A stretch of DNA of 14,228 nt from Solirubrobacterales bacterium (GCA_019240015.1 JAFAZB010000224.1:1-14228), one strand, 5' to 3'. Shown: positions 6,180 to 12,822, numbered from the stretch's first letter. Translations and numbers: made by a program. Notes: a model not told the origin generated them from the letters alone.

Positions 6180-6764
6180 GTGGCCACCCTCGAGCAGATT
6201 TCGGCGGCGCTGAACGGCGTGCAGAGCGTCGGCCAGGCGCGCGCCGCGATCGGCGCGGCGCTGACTGCGATCCACGACGCGTACGACACGGCCAACGGCC
6301 TCCCCTACTTCTCCGGCTACAACACCGCGGCCGCAACGCGCGAGCTCGACAGTAACCGCTACGCGCTCGAGGGTGATTACAAGGCGCTGCCGCAAGGCGA
6401 CAACACCGCGATCGATCGCTCGAAGTGGGCGCCGATGCAAAACGACGTCAACCGCGCGTATGTCTCGATTGCTGGCGTCCTCGGCGGCGTCGCGGGCGCT
6501 CCGACGATCTCGGACGTCGGCGACATCCTGGTGCAGTCGATCAAAGAGGCCCCTGGCGTCTTTCTTGAGTACGTCGGCAAGGCGACCGGCGCCGTCCTCG
6601 AGACGGCCACCGAGGCCGCAGGCAAGGGGATCATGGGCTTCGTAAAGGCCGCTTGGCCGCTCCTGTTGGTCGTGGCGATCGTTCTCATCGTTGCGTCGAA
6701 GCAGTCCGGGAAGAGCCCGGTCGCGCTCGTCGCAGGGCTCGTGCGCGGCGGGGTGCCACTGTGA
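6180..6764 (+). CDS. C-terminally membrane-anchored helical protein (194 aa)
   Basis: The GTG at 6180 lies three bases after the previous stop, with GAGGAA upstream. The first 150 residues are soluble and largely helical, with a middle stretch (GLPYFSGYNTAAATRELDSN) rich in Tyr and Asn. A strong membrane helix lies at about 154-173 (FVKAAWPLLLVVAIVLIVAS), then KQSGKSP and a short hydrophobic tail. It is oriented opposite to the N-anchored proteins before it, like a tail-anchored virion or envelope-associated protein. The 3' end overlaps the next gene by GTGA. I do not recognise the family; a DNA-delivery or membrane-fusion role would be speculation. Confidence 0.7.
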   Translation: MATLEQISAALNGVQSVGQARAAIGAALTAIHDAYDTANGLPYFSGYNTAAATRELDSNRYALEGDYKALPQGDNTAIDRSKWAPMQNDVNRAYVSIAGVLGGVAGAPTISDVGDILVQSIKEAPGVFLEYVGKATGAVLETATEAAGKGIMGFVKAAWPLLLVVAIVLIVASKQSGKSPVALVAGLVRGGVPL

Positions 6765-7312
6765 GAAGCCAACCGCCCGCGCTCTGCTCTGGTATGTCGC
6801 TCAGCGGCCAGACTCCTGTCGGCCCCGCCGGCGCGAAGCTGGTGATCGAGAAAATGCTCGGTCAATGCGTCGGCCTTCCGGGTCCGGCGAACGTCACTCG
6901 CTACTTCCGCGTCTTCTCTCCGTCGACGCGTCTGACGTGCCTGATCGCCGTCGTCTACAAGCCTGGCAACCCCCAGGAGGTGACGCTGACCGGTCCCACG
7001 TGGCGACTGCAAGGTCGGCAGCGGATGACCCAAGGCGACAGCCTGCCGTTGCAGTATCTGTTCACCGAATCCGCCGCGCCCGACGCCTACGAGCTCGCTG
7101 ACGCGCTCGAGGAGGTCCGCGGTTACGTATCGACGCACACGACCGACACCGGTTTCCCGGCGACCAGCGCCGGCGGTGGCCAATGGTTCGTTCAGGCGAC
7201 GTGGGAACCGAACGTGCCGATCGGCGCCGAGGAGTTGCAGCAACTTTTCTCGATGTGCTCGGTCTCGATCGAGTGGAGCCCGACCGACTTCAACGGCAGC
7301 GCAAGCCTCTGA
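6761..7312 (+). CDS. Hypothetical soluble, probably beta-rich virion protein (183 aa)
   Basis: The GTG at 6761 overlaps the previous stop (GTGA). An earlier in-frame ATG at 6653 lies inside the neighbouring gene and would add a non-conserved-looking Arg-rich extension. The 183-residue product has no membrane helix and looks beta-rich (TRYFRVFSPSTRLTCLIAVV, then YKPGNPQEVTLTGPTWRL). Along with the capsid protein it is one of the few non-membrane proteins in the structural block, so it is a candidate vertex/penton or minor capsid protein, by context only. It has four cysteines and no catalytic motif. The next gene starts five bases after its stop. Confidence 0.7.
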   Translation: MRSQPPALCSGMSLSGQTPVGPAGAKLVIEKMLGQCVGLPGPANVTRYFRVFSPSTRLTCLIAVVYKPGNPQEVTLTGPTWRLQGRQRMTQGDSLPLQYLFTESAAPDAYELADALEEVRGYVSTHTTDTGFPATSAGGGQWFVQATWEPNVPIGAEELQQLFSMCSVSIEWSPTDFNGSASL

Positions 7313-7316
7313 TGCG

Positions 7317-7874
7317 ATGTCGCGGCAAACGCTCCTCATCCTGGTCCTGGTCGCGGCGCTGTTGCTGTTCGGCGGCACCGTCATCGCCCCGAAGGTGATC
7401 CAGGCCGTGAGCTCGGCCAGCGAACAGGATCGCCTCGACGCGCTCGCGCCTGATGTCCGCGCGAAAGTCGACGCGCTCCGCCAGCGTCTAAGCGAGCTCG
7501 GGATTGACACTCACGTCAGCCAGACCATTCGTACGCAGACGCAGGAGCAAGCGCAGATCGACGCTGGGCACTCGTCGGCGACGCTGAAAGTGTCGTGGCA
7601 TCAGTCCGGCCGCGCGGTCGACCTCTACCCGATCGATCCAGACACCGGGAAACCGGACATGAAGGGTGCCCGCGTGGATCTCTTCCTCCGCCAGGCGCGC
7701 GAAGCCGAGGCGCTCGGCTTCCGGCAGATCGCGTTTAACCCCGACGACTCGAAACGATACGTGACGGGTAAGAACGGGCCTATCTGGGACGCCGGGCACC
7801 TCGAATACCACGGGCCCTACGCGAACGCGCAAGCCGCGCTCGCCGATTACCAAAGCAACAGCGGAGTCGCCTGA
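7317..7874 (+). CDS. Membrane-anchored M15-type peptidoglycan peptidase (185 aa)
   Basis: The ATG at 7317 gives an N-terminal membrane anchor (about 4-23, QTLLILVLVAALLLFGGTVI). The catalytic domain shows the M15 zinc-peptidase signature SWHQSGRAVD (residues 93-102), with ligands H95 and D102, then WDAGH (157-161), with likely catalytic D158 and third ligand H161. This matches the D-Ala-D-Ala carboxypeptidase / L-Ala-D-Glu endopeptidase fold (VanY, CwlK, Ply500 group), which cuts peptidoglycan stem peptides. The anchor suggests either a virion membrane enzyme that opens the cell wall at entry, as in PRD1-like phages, or a signal-anchor-release endolysin for lysis. The exact bond cut cannot be read from sequence alone. 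Confidence 0.88.
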   Translation: MSRQTLLILVLVAALLLFGGTVIAPKVIQAVSSASEQDRLDALAPDVRAKVDALRQRLSELGIDTHVSQTIRTQTQEQAQIDAGHSSATLKVSWHQSGRAVDLYPIDPDTGKPDMKGARVDLFLRQAREAEALGFRQIAFNPDDSKRYVTGKNGPIWDAGHLEYHGPYANAQAALADYQSNSGVA

Positions 7875-9589
7875 TGCGTACCCGAGTCTCGAAGTGGAAT
7901 GCCATCATCTGCGCCGCGCTCGCGTTCGCGATCGGTTGGGGTACGCGCCGCGTCCTCGCCGCCGGCAACGCCGCAGGGCGTGCGCCGTCTGGCGTGTTCG
8001 CGGGCCGCTCTAACGCCAACCTCGTCACCACGGATACGGCGCAGACGATCACGGGCGCGAAAACGATCAACGTTGCCAACGCCCGGGCGTTCTACTCCGG
8101 GCCCGCGTCGAGCAGCTTTACCAGCAGCGCGCAGGGCCTCATGGGGGGCGCGAACGTACTCTCCTCGCTGAGCGAATCCGACTCTGGACGATTCGCAGCG
8201 CTGACCGGAATAAACGAGGAACACTCGAACACCGCGACGACGACGATCAGTGGCGTTTACGGCGCCTCGCTGTCGTATGGCAACGGCAATGGGCCGTATG
8301 CGAATGGGGTCTGCGGCGAGGGAATCTACGCAGGAACGGGCACCATCCCGTTTCTTGCCGGTGTAACTGCCGCGACGGACAACTACGCCGCGGGCGTCGT
8401 CACACGGGCCATCGCATTCGATGCGACCGCTCCCAGCAACACCGGCGCCGGCAGCATAACCAACGCGTTCGGCTTCTACGGGAGTAGCCCCGGCGCCGCG
8501 AATGCCTCGAACGCTGCGGGAGTCGCGATCGAGGAACAGGTTGCGGGAACGAACGCGACGGATCTTCTGCTCGGGTCACTGACGATCCCGAGCGGATCGT
8601 GGGCACTGTACAGCTCGAGCTCGCGAACCAGTCTCCTGAGCGGGCCGCTTCGGTTGAACGGCCTGACGGCGGGCGGACTCGTCTCGGCTGCATCTAGCAC
8701 CGGCCAGCTCGGACTCGTCACGATCGGTGCGGGGCTGAGCTACTCGGGTAGCACGCTGAGTTTCGCGTCGACTGGCACACAGGGTGTCTATTACAGCGAC
8801 GGCGCCGGCAACGTGTCGGTGATCGCGCCGTCCACCAGCGGCAAGGTCCTTACCAGCAACGGTGCATCGGCGCCGACGTTCCAGACTGCCGCCTCCACCT
8901 GCAACGGATGGGCGCAGTGTGAGTGCCAGACGCTGATCGCGAACCTCAACCTTACCAGCGCGACGGCGACCTGCCTTGTCGAGGAATTCCAGAACACCGC
9001 AAACTCCGGGTTCACCACGTCGGTGGGCGGCTCCGGCGCGGTCACGTCGATCAACGGGATTGGGAGGCAGGTAAACAGTGGTGGCACCGGCTCCAGCTCG
9101 GCCTACGAGGCGCACACGACCGCGCCGGTTGAGGTCGCAGCAAACACCGCGGCATTCGGAATCAGTTGCTACGCGAAGCTGACTACAGCCGTCGATGGCC
9201 AGACGAATGCGGCCGTGGGACTCGTAGATACGGGCGTGACCTTTTCGGACAAGGTCCAAATGGGATTCGATGGGGCGAGCATCGGCCCCGCGTGCACGAG
9301 CAACAGCTTTTTCGTCACTGAGTTTCGCAGCGCAACTGGCACGACCCGTTGCGCCCTCAGCGCCGTCGCTCCAGACACGGCCTGGCACACGTTCAGGGCA
9401 TGGGTGGGTGGCACCGGAGGTCACAATTACGGACAAGTGGACACGGAGACCGCTGTGCCGTCCGGCACTGCGGACCCGGTCCCCGCGGTGGCCACTGGGT
9501 TGTTTACCCGCGTTTCCAACGGCACGACCGCGACCCCCCGGACGTTGCAAGTCGACGCGTGTGTCGTCGTGAAGGCTAAGGGCACCTGA
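7874..9589 (+). CDS. Large spike/fibre-like receptor-binding protein (571 aa)
   Basis: The ATG at 7874 shares one base with the preceding stop. Residues about 8-30 are a hydrophobic anchor or signal (WNAIICAALAFAIGWGTRRV). Then come fibre-like repeats rich in Gly, Ser, Thr, Ala and Asn. They include TDTAQTITGAKTI (53-65), a motif frequent in phage tail-fibre shafts, and GKVLTSNGASAPTFQ (about 323-337), also typical of fibre stalk-to-head junctions. The last about 220 residues hold a Cys cluster (CNGWAQCECQ) and a compact jelly-roll-like, lectin-like region (AWHTFRAWVGG). By length and context it is probably the host-recognition spike. In a tailless virus this would sit at the vertex. Which sugar or protein it binds is unknown. 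Confidence 0.75.
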   Translation: MRTRVSKWNAIICAALAFAIGWGTRRVLAAGNAAGRAPSGVFAGRSNANLVTTDTAQTITGAKTINVANARAFYSGPASSSFTSSAQGLMGGANVLSSLSESDSGRFAALTGINEEHSNTATTTISGVYGASLSYGNGNGPYANGVCGEGIYAGTGTIPFLAGVTAATDNYAAGVVTRAIAFDATAPSNTGAGSITNAFGFYGSSPGAANASNAAGVAIEEQVAGTNATDLLLGSLTIPSGSWALYSSSSRTSLLSGPLRLNGLTAGGLVSAASSTGQLGLVTIGAGLSYSGSTLSFASTGTQGVYYSDGAGNVSVIAPSTSGKVLTSNGASAPTFQTAASTCNGWAQCECQTLIANLNLTSATATCLVEEFQNTANSGFTTSVGGSGAVTSINGIGRQVNSGGTGSSSAYEAHTTAPVEVAANTAAFGISCYAKLTTAVDGQTNAAVGLVDTGVTFSDKVQMGFDGASIGPACTSNSFFVTEFRSATGTTRCALSAVAPDTAWHTFRAWVGGTGGHNYGQVDTETAVPSGTADPVPAVATGLFTRVSNGTTATPRTLQVDACVVVKAKGT

Positions 9590-9957
9590 TGTCGCGCGAT
9601 CGCACGCCGACGCCCGTCACCGAACCGGAGTTACCCGCCCTCAGCGCGCGCCCCCGGCGGCCGCGATGGCAACCGCAGGATGGCGCGGTGCCCGCCGAGG
9701 TGATCGCTCGCATTGACTCCGAGGTCCACCACATCCAAGAGGACCTCATCAGCGCGCGCAACGATCAGCGGACGATGAGCGAGACGATTGCCAAGCTGGA
9801 AAAGACAACCGCCGCCGCGCGCGCCATCGTCGCGTTGCTGGCAGCCGCTGTCTCGCTAAGCGTGCCGCTCACCATCGCCGGCACTCGTTGGGCGATGCGC
9901 GCGACGGTCACCGAGATGTTCGTGGAACACCATTTGCTGAAGGACTTCGCGCCATGA
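9589..9957 (+). CDS. Coiled-coil protein with C-terminal membrane helix (122 aa)
   Basis: The ATG at 9589 overlaps the previous stop by one base. The N-terminal 35 residues are Pro/Arg-rich and disordered. Residues about 37-75 form a likely coiled coil (EVIARIDSEVHHIQEDLISA and onward). A membrane helix covers about 79-98 (AIVALLAAAVSLSVPLTIAG). A short C-terminal tail follows (WAMRATVTEMFVEHHLLKDF). The layout resembles small phage membrane proteins near lysis genes (spanin- or holin-accessory-like) and also virion linkers, so the role is open. Its stop overlaps the next ATG by four bases (ATGA), coupling it to the holin-like gene. Confidence 0.7.
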   Translation: MSRDRTPTPVTEPELPALSARPRRPRWQPQDGAVPAEVIARIDSEVHHIQEDLISARNDQRTMSETIAKLEKTTAAARAIVALLAAAVSLSVPLTIAGTRWAMRATVTEMFVEHHLLKDFAP

Positions 9958-10262
9958 CGTGGATCAAAGGCAAGCTCACCGCGCTGCTCGCGATGGCTCT
10001 TTCCCAGCGAACCGCCGTCGCAGTGATCGTGTTTATCCTGACGCGCCTCCTGCACGTCCCTGACGAGCTCGCCGACAAGATCGCAACCGCGCTGGCGACG
10101 GTGCTGATCGCGTCGTTCGCCTATAGAGCGCCCGGCGCCGCGGTGCCGGAGCTCGCGAAGGCTACGGCCGCGCCGACGCCTTCCATGGTGAACTACAAAT
10201 CGATGCCCGCCGTCACACCTGGCGGCGTGCCGCAGAGGCCCGATCCCGAGGACCCACGCTGA
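9954..10262 (+). CDS. Holin-like small membrane protein (102 aa)
   Basis: I choose ATG 9954 (ATGA overlap) over the upstream in-frame ATG 9888, which lies inside the previous gene. The product has a basic/amphipathic start (MTWIKGKLTALLAMALSQR), two hydrophobic helices (about 20-33, AVAVIVFILTRLLH, and about 43-57, IATALATVLIASFAY) and a Pro-rich hydrophilic tail. Two short helices, small size and position near the peptidase fit a class II holin or pore former. Holins are very diverse and are identified mainly by topology, so this is a context call. A virion membrane protein is the alternative. Confidence 0.6.
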   Translation: MTWIKGKLTALLAMALSQRTAVAVIVFILTRLLHVPDELADKIATALATVLIASFAYRAPGAAVPELAKATAAPTPSMVNYKSMPAVTPGGVPQRPDPEDPR

Positions 10263-10375
10263 TGCACGACATGATCGTGTTCTTCCTTGGCGCGTTCTGC
10301 GGCTCGGTCGCGATCGGGATCGTGGTCGGCGGCGCGCGCAAGGATCCCCCGAAGTGGGACGACGGAGAAAAGTGA
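10262..10375 (+). CDS. Single-helix membrane peptide (37 aa)
   Basis: The ATG at 10262 overlaps the previous stop by one base (TGATG). The 37 residues are MHDM, one membrane helix (about 4-24, IVFFLGAFCGSVAIGIVVGG), then a charged tail ARKDPPKWDDGEK. The stop is two bases before the next start. It is a typical tiny phage membrane protein; it could be a virion component or a lysis accessory. No family recognised. Support is the precise overlap, the uninterrupted operon structure and the clean helix. Confidence 0.65.
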   Translation: MHDMIVFFLGAFCGSVAIGIVVGGARKDPPKWDDGEK

Positions 10376-10377
10376 CC

Positions 10378-10578
10378 GTGCGCACGAATCATCTGTTCGT
10401 CCTCGCCCTGATCGCAGTCGCGATCTACCTGCTGACTCGCGGCCCATCGTACGCGGACACCTACGCGAAGTGGGCCGCGGCGTACAACGCAGCGAAGCCG
10501 ATCCCGCCGTCCGCGGCCGATCAGATCGCTGCGTACAACGCGTGGGCCGGCGCCTACCAAGCCGCGAGGGCTTCGTGA
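10378..10578 (+). CDS. N-terminally membrane-anchored peptide with YN repeats (66 aa)
   Basis: The GTG at 10378 comes two bases after the previous stop, with GGAGAAA just upstream. A membrane helix (about 5-19, HLFVLALIAVAIYLL) ends at TRG. The tail carries two related helical units, KWAAAYNAAKP and IAAYNAWAGAYQAA, sharing AAYNA. The N-anchor layout matches the virion proteins at 4979-6176, so it may be another minor virion membrane protein. Its stop overlaps the next GTG by four bases. Confidence 0.7.
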   Translation: MRTNHLFVLALIAVAIYLLTRGPSYADTYAKWAAAYNAAKPIPPSAADQIAAYNAWAGAYQAARAS

Positions 10579-10703
10579 CCTGGATCGACAAGGACCCGTC
10601 GTGCGGGTGCCCGCGCGTCCTCGGGGTGCGCATCGGCTGGATCGCCCTCGCGGCCGTCGTCCTGGTCGCCGTCTACTTCCTCACGCGAAAAGCCACGCCA
10701 TGA
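10575..10703 (+). CDS. Small membrane protein with Cys-Gly-Cys motif (42 aa)
   Basis: The GTG at 10575 overlaps the previous stop (GTGA). The 42 residues are MTWIDKDPSCGCPRVLGVRI, a membrane helix (about 20-36, IGWIALAAVVLVAVYFL) and TRKATP. The CGC motif near the N-terminus could carry a disulfide, a metal or a lipid, though the start is not a signal peptide lipobox. It is the last gene of the plus-strand structural operon; the opposite-strand operon ends just beyond it. Function unknown. Confidence 0.65.
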   Translation: MTWIDKDPSCGCPRVLGVRIGWIALAAVVLVAVYFLTRKATP

Positions 10704-10715
10704 CGATGGGCTGAG

Positions 10716-10743
10716 CCGTGCGCGATCACTTGGTGCCGCACGG
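10716..10743. terminator. Inverted repeat between convergent operons
   Basis: CCGTGCG (10716-10722) pairs with CGCACGG (10737-10743) over a 14-base loop. It lies in the 42-base gap between the plus-strand stop (10703) and the minus-strand stop (10746), where a bidirectional terminator is expected. There is no long T-run on either side, so it is only a candidate. Confidence 0.4.
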
Positions 10744-10745
10744 TC

Positions 10746-11009
10746 CTACTTCGGGGGAGTGCCCCGTCGGAAATCCAACTCCCGTTCGAAGGGTGTTTGC
10801 GCACGGGCCGGTTCGAGCACGTTGAGCCTTGTCCATTCGCCGCCGGCAGTGGGCGAGATGGCCACGGCGCGCCACAAGTGCCCCGCATCGTCGAGCGCAT
10901 AGACGAACGGCACATCACCGCCGTACGGGATGCGGACACCTGCCCGCATCAACTCGTGCTCCGTGGCGACGTGGGTGGCTACCTGGAATTGGACGATCTT
11001 CACGCGCAT
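10746..11009 (-). CDS. Hypothetical protein downstream of the resolvase (87 aa)
   Basis: On the minus strand the ATG at 11009 has a perfect AGGAGGG ribosome binding site four bases upstream, and the gene overlaps the end of the resolvase gene by 10 bases. The product starts MRVKIVQFQVATHVATEHEL, followed by a compact mixed alpha/beta sequence (GGDVPFVYALDDAGHLWRAV) and an Arg/Pro-rich tail. No motif, membrane helix or metal site is visible and I do not know the family. It is the last gene of the minus-strand operon, which looks like accessory or lysogeny functions. Confidence 0.65.
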   Translation of the reverse strand: MRVKIVQFQVATHVATEHELMRAGVRIPYGGDVPFVYALDDAGHLWRAVAISPTAGGEWTRLNVLEPARAQTPFERELDFRRGTPPK

Positions 11010-11629
11010 GCCCTCCTGATCGTCGCCGGATCGAACCGGCCGAGTTTCAGCTTCTCAAGTTCGCGGGCGATGGCGCGGAAGCTGTAGACGCGCTTGCCCT
11101 TGAGGCGCACCGAACGGAGCCGCCGCGCCGCGGTGCGCGCGGCCGCGTCCATCTTCGGCTGCTGGCCGAGCCGCACGCCGCGGGCCTTCGCCGAGGCGAG
11201 GCCATCACGGATCTTCTCCGCGTGCAGGTTCGAGACGAATTCGGCGAACGCCGTCACGACCTGGAAAAACATCCGCCCCTGCGCTGACGTGGTGTCGAGC
11301 GGTCCGTCCCCGAACCGGAGGACCACAAGCTCGGCGCCCCAGTGGTGCAGGTTGTCGACGAGCTGCACGACGTCGGCGAGCTTGCGGCCGAGGCGGTCGA
11401 GGTCCACGACCATGAGGACCTCGGCCCGGCCGAGTTGCAGCTGCTCGAGCAGTCGACGCAACTCGGGGCGGTCCATCGTGCGACCGGACAGCCTGTCCGT
11501 TGCGGTCGCGACCACCTTCCAGCCGCGCGCCTTCGCCACGGCGCGGAGCTGCTCGAGCTGGCGCGGCGGGCTGGTGTCCTGCGAGCGCTTGCGCGTCGAC
11601 GCGCGCGCGTACAGAACGGCGCGCTTCAC
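11000..11629 (-). CDS. Serine recombinase (resolvase/invertase family, 209 aa)
   Basis: I choose the GTG at 11629 because it overlaps the preceding minus-strand stop as GTGA; a longer frame exists upstream but only inside that gene. The catalytic domain is clear: YARAST at 7-12 with nucleophile S11 and R9, then DRLSGRTMDRPELRRLLEQL (45-64), VVDLDRLGR (74-82) with R79 and R82, and the E-helix AEFVSNLHAEKIRDGLASAK. A C-terminal helix-turn-helix-like tail (VYSFRAIARELEKL) makes it a small resolvase/invertase rather than a large serine integrase. It could resolve genome dimers or invert a segment. Its recombination site is not identified. Confidence 0.9.
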   Translation of the reverse strand: MKRAVLYARASTRKRSQDTSPPRQLEQLRAVAKARGWKVVATATDRLSGRTMDRPELRRLLEQLQLGRAEVLMVVDLDRLGRKLADVVQLVDNLHHWGAELVVLRFGDGPLDTTSAQGRMFFQVVTAFAEFVSNLHAEKIRDGLASAKARGVRLGQQPKMDAAARTAARRLRSVRLKGKRVYSFRAIARELEKLKLGRFDPATIRRACA

Positions 11630-11862
11630 GCGATCGGCTCTTCGCCGAGCTCCGGCCCGCGATAGAACCCGTTCGCGATCCACGTCCCGAGGCTCGGGCT
11701 TGTGATCTGCACGATCTGGCCGTTCTCCCACGTCCCTTCAAACGGTCCCCACGCGCGAAACACCGCCAAGGGGATCGCCTCGCTCCGCCCCCACGGCGTC
11801 GCACGGCCCGCTTGCCAGCCGCAGAGGTAGGCCACCTCGAGCTCGGTGAGCTGGCGTTTCAT
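11626..11862 (-). CDS. Small hypothetical protein upstream of the resolvase (78 aa)
   Basis: I take the minus-strand ATG at 11862, which overlaps the stop of the gene before it by four bases (ATGA). A longer upstream frame would run antisense-like through that gene. The product starts MKRQLTELEVAYLCGWQAGR, continues with aromatic strands (VFRAWGPFEGTWENGQIVQI) and ends GFYRGPELGEEPIA. The W/G-rich middle looks like a small beta domain. No known family. Its stop overlaps the GTG of the resolvase gene, indicating coupled translation. Confidence 0.65.
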   Translation of the reverse strand: MKRQLTELEVAYLCGWQAGRATPWGRSEAIPLAVFRAWGPFEGTWENGQIVQITSPSLGTWIANGFYRGPELGEEPIA

Positions 11863-12056
11863 GGGACTTCCAGTCCGCGGGCACGCTGCGCGGCGATCTG
11901 TTGCTTCCGGAGGCGCTTGCCTTCGGCGCACAGCCCGCGGCCGCGGTATTCCTTGGACCCGCGGCCGCTGAGAACGTTCATCAGCGGGCCAAGGAACAGC
12001 GCGCGGTAGCACGTCGGGCAGTAGCGGACGTGCAGCTGGTAGGGGTCGCTGCTCAC
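11859..12056 (-). CDS. Small Cys-containing basic protein (65 aa)
   Basis: The minus-strand GTG at 12056 lies four bases after the stop of the first zinc-ribbon copy. The product has CPTC at residues 13-16 and a further Cys at 43 (GLCAEGKRLR). The C-terminal half is rich in Arg and Lys (KRLRKQQIAAQRARG). It may be an incomplete zinc ribbon that binds nucleic acid, but one Cys pair is not enough to be sure. It overlaps the next gene by ATGA. Function unknown. Confidence 0.6.
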   Translation of the reverse strand: MSSDPYQLHVRYCPTCYRALFLGPLMNVLSGRGSKEYRGRGLCAEGKRLRKQQIAAQRARGLEVP

Positions 12057-12060
12057 GGCA

Positions 12061-12324
12061 TCATTGTCCGTTGGTGAAGGAGTCTTCTACGGCCGCGCGC
12101 ACGTGGTCCACGCATGCGGGACAGACGTCACGGCTCCCGAACCCACGGATCGTTTCCCACCCCGCGGGCGCGCGCCATCCGTTCGCGTAGACGTCGCGAC
12201 CCTCCGCGCCGACTTGGACCATGAGCACGACGGAGTCCGCCTCGGCGCCGCAACGGTCGCACTTGTAGATCGGCGCCCACACGGCGGGGAACGTGACTGG
12301 CCTTTGCACTCGTCGCTCGCTCAC
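12061..12324 (-). CDS. Zinc-ribbon protein, tandem copy 1 (87 aa)
   Basis: The minus-strand GTG at 12324 opens an 87-residue protein with two CxxC pairs, C22/C25 (YKCDRCGAE) and C68/C71 (DVCPACVDH), and a beta-rich spacer between them: a classic split zinc ribbon. It differs from the copy at 12329-12592 at only three residues (S31/A, T84/A, Q87/E). The upstream context GGAGAATGAATCC supplies a ribosome binding site that overlaps the end of the other copy. It may be a transcriptional regulator or an accessory binding protein, but no specific role can be read. The many open frames on the other strand here are shadows. Confidence 0.8.
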   Translation of the reverse strand: MSERRVQRPVTFPAVWAPIYKCDRCGAEADSVVLMVQVGAEGRDVYANGWRAPAGWETIRGFGSRDVCPACVDHVRAAVEDSFTNGQ

Positions 12325-12328
12325 GGAT

Positions 12329-12592
12329 TCATTCTCCGTTGGCAAAGGAGTCTTCCACGGCCGCGCGCACGTGGTCCACGCATGCGGGGCAGACGTCACG
12401 GCTCCCGAACCCACGGATCGTTTCCCACCCCGCGGGCGCGCGCCATCCGTTCGCGTAGACGTCGCGCCCCTCCGCGCCAACTTGGACCATGAGCACGACG
12501 GCATCCGCCTCGGCGCCGCAACGGTCGCACTTGTAGATCGGCGCCCACACGGCGGGGAACGTGACTGGCCTTTGCACTCGTCGCTCGCTCAC
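12329..12592 (-). CDS. Zinc-ribbon protein, tandem copy 2 (87 aa)
   Basis: First gene of the minus-strand operon, with GTG at 12592 and GGGAG about ten bases upstream. The protein has the same 87 residues as copy 1 except A31, A84 and E87, with both CxxC pairs intact (YKCDRCGAE, DVCPACVDH). Near-identity, including silent positions, shows a recent duplication rather than old paralogy. The open frame continues upstream to 12838 but crosses the divergent control region, so GTG 12592 is preferred. The promoter should lie in 12593-12822. Confidence 0.8.
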   Translation of the reverse strand: MSERRVQRPVTFPAVWAPIYKCDRCGAEADAVVLMVQVGAEGRDVYANGWRAPAGWETIRGFGSRDVCPACVDHVRAAVEDSFANGE

Positions 12593-12822
12593 GGAGTCAT
12601 TCTCCCATGGCGGGGTGACGCAGAATCGACACGCTGACTCTGCGCGGCCCGTGCCGTGCTGGCGCGGCACCGGTGTAGGCGACTTGCGCCCTGGGGCATT
12701 CTGCGCGAGGTTGCCCGAAAAGCAGAACGCGGCCTGGGGATTGCTCCACAGACCGCGTCTGCCCGCCGAGTGAAGGAGTTGCCACTCCGCCGCCCGGCTA
12801 ACCCCGCGAGGAACCCTCCCCC
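12593..12822. promoter_or_regulatory. Divergent control region with repeated CGCAGA/TCTGCG half-sites
   Basis: This 230-base gap separates the minus-strand operon from the integrase and must hold their promoters, though no clear -35/-10 pair is visible. It contains several inverted repeats: CGCAGA (12619-12624) with TCTGCG (12639-12644); GTGCCG (12651-12656) with CGGCAC (12665-12670); and GCAGAACGCGG (12722-12732) with CCGCGTCTGC (12753-12762, one bulge). A further TCTGCGCG lies at 12700-12707. The recurring GCAGA/TCTGC half-site suggests binding of one repressor or recombinase. Confidence 0.5.

Larger units (their letters stand above)
12061..12596. repeat. 268-bp direct tandem duplication
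   Basis: 12061-12328 and 12329-12596 are the same length and differ at roughly ten positions by eye (about 96% identical), with no indels. Each unit is one complete zinc-ribbon gene plus its ribosome binding site. The junctions share TCATT and the GGAGAATGA/TCCGTGAGC boundary on the minus strand, so unequal recombination or replication slippage could expand or delete the array. Confidence 0.9.

Noticed and set aside
6377..7510. 377-codon minus-strand frame
   Set aside because: It is antisense to three coupled plus-strand genes including the N-terminus of the M15 peptidase. No recognisable motif or ribosome binding site.
7317..9589. Tailed-phage lysis and tail-fibre module
   Set aside because: Fibre-like motifs in the spike gene are shared across many virus types, and no terminase, portal, tail tube, baseplate or tape-measure gene is present.
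12061..12596. CRISPR array
   Set aside because: Only two long (268-bp) units that are coding; no short repeats with variable spacers.
12064..12637. Plus-strand open frames over the zinc-ribbon duplication
   Set aside because: They are the shadow of the minus-strand genes, which have clear CxxC motifs, RBSs and operon overlaps. Being duplicated themselves only reflects the DNA duplication.
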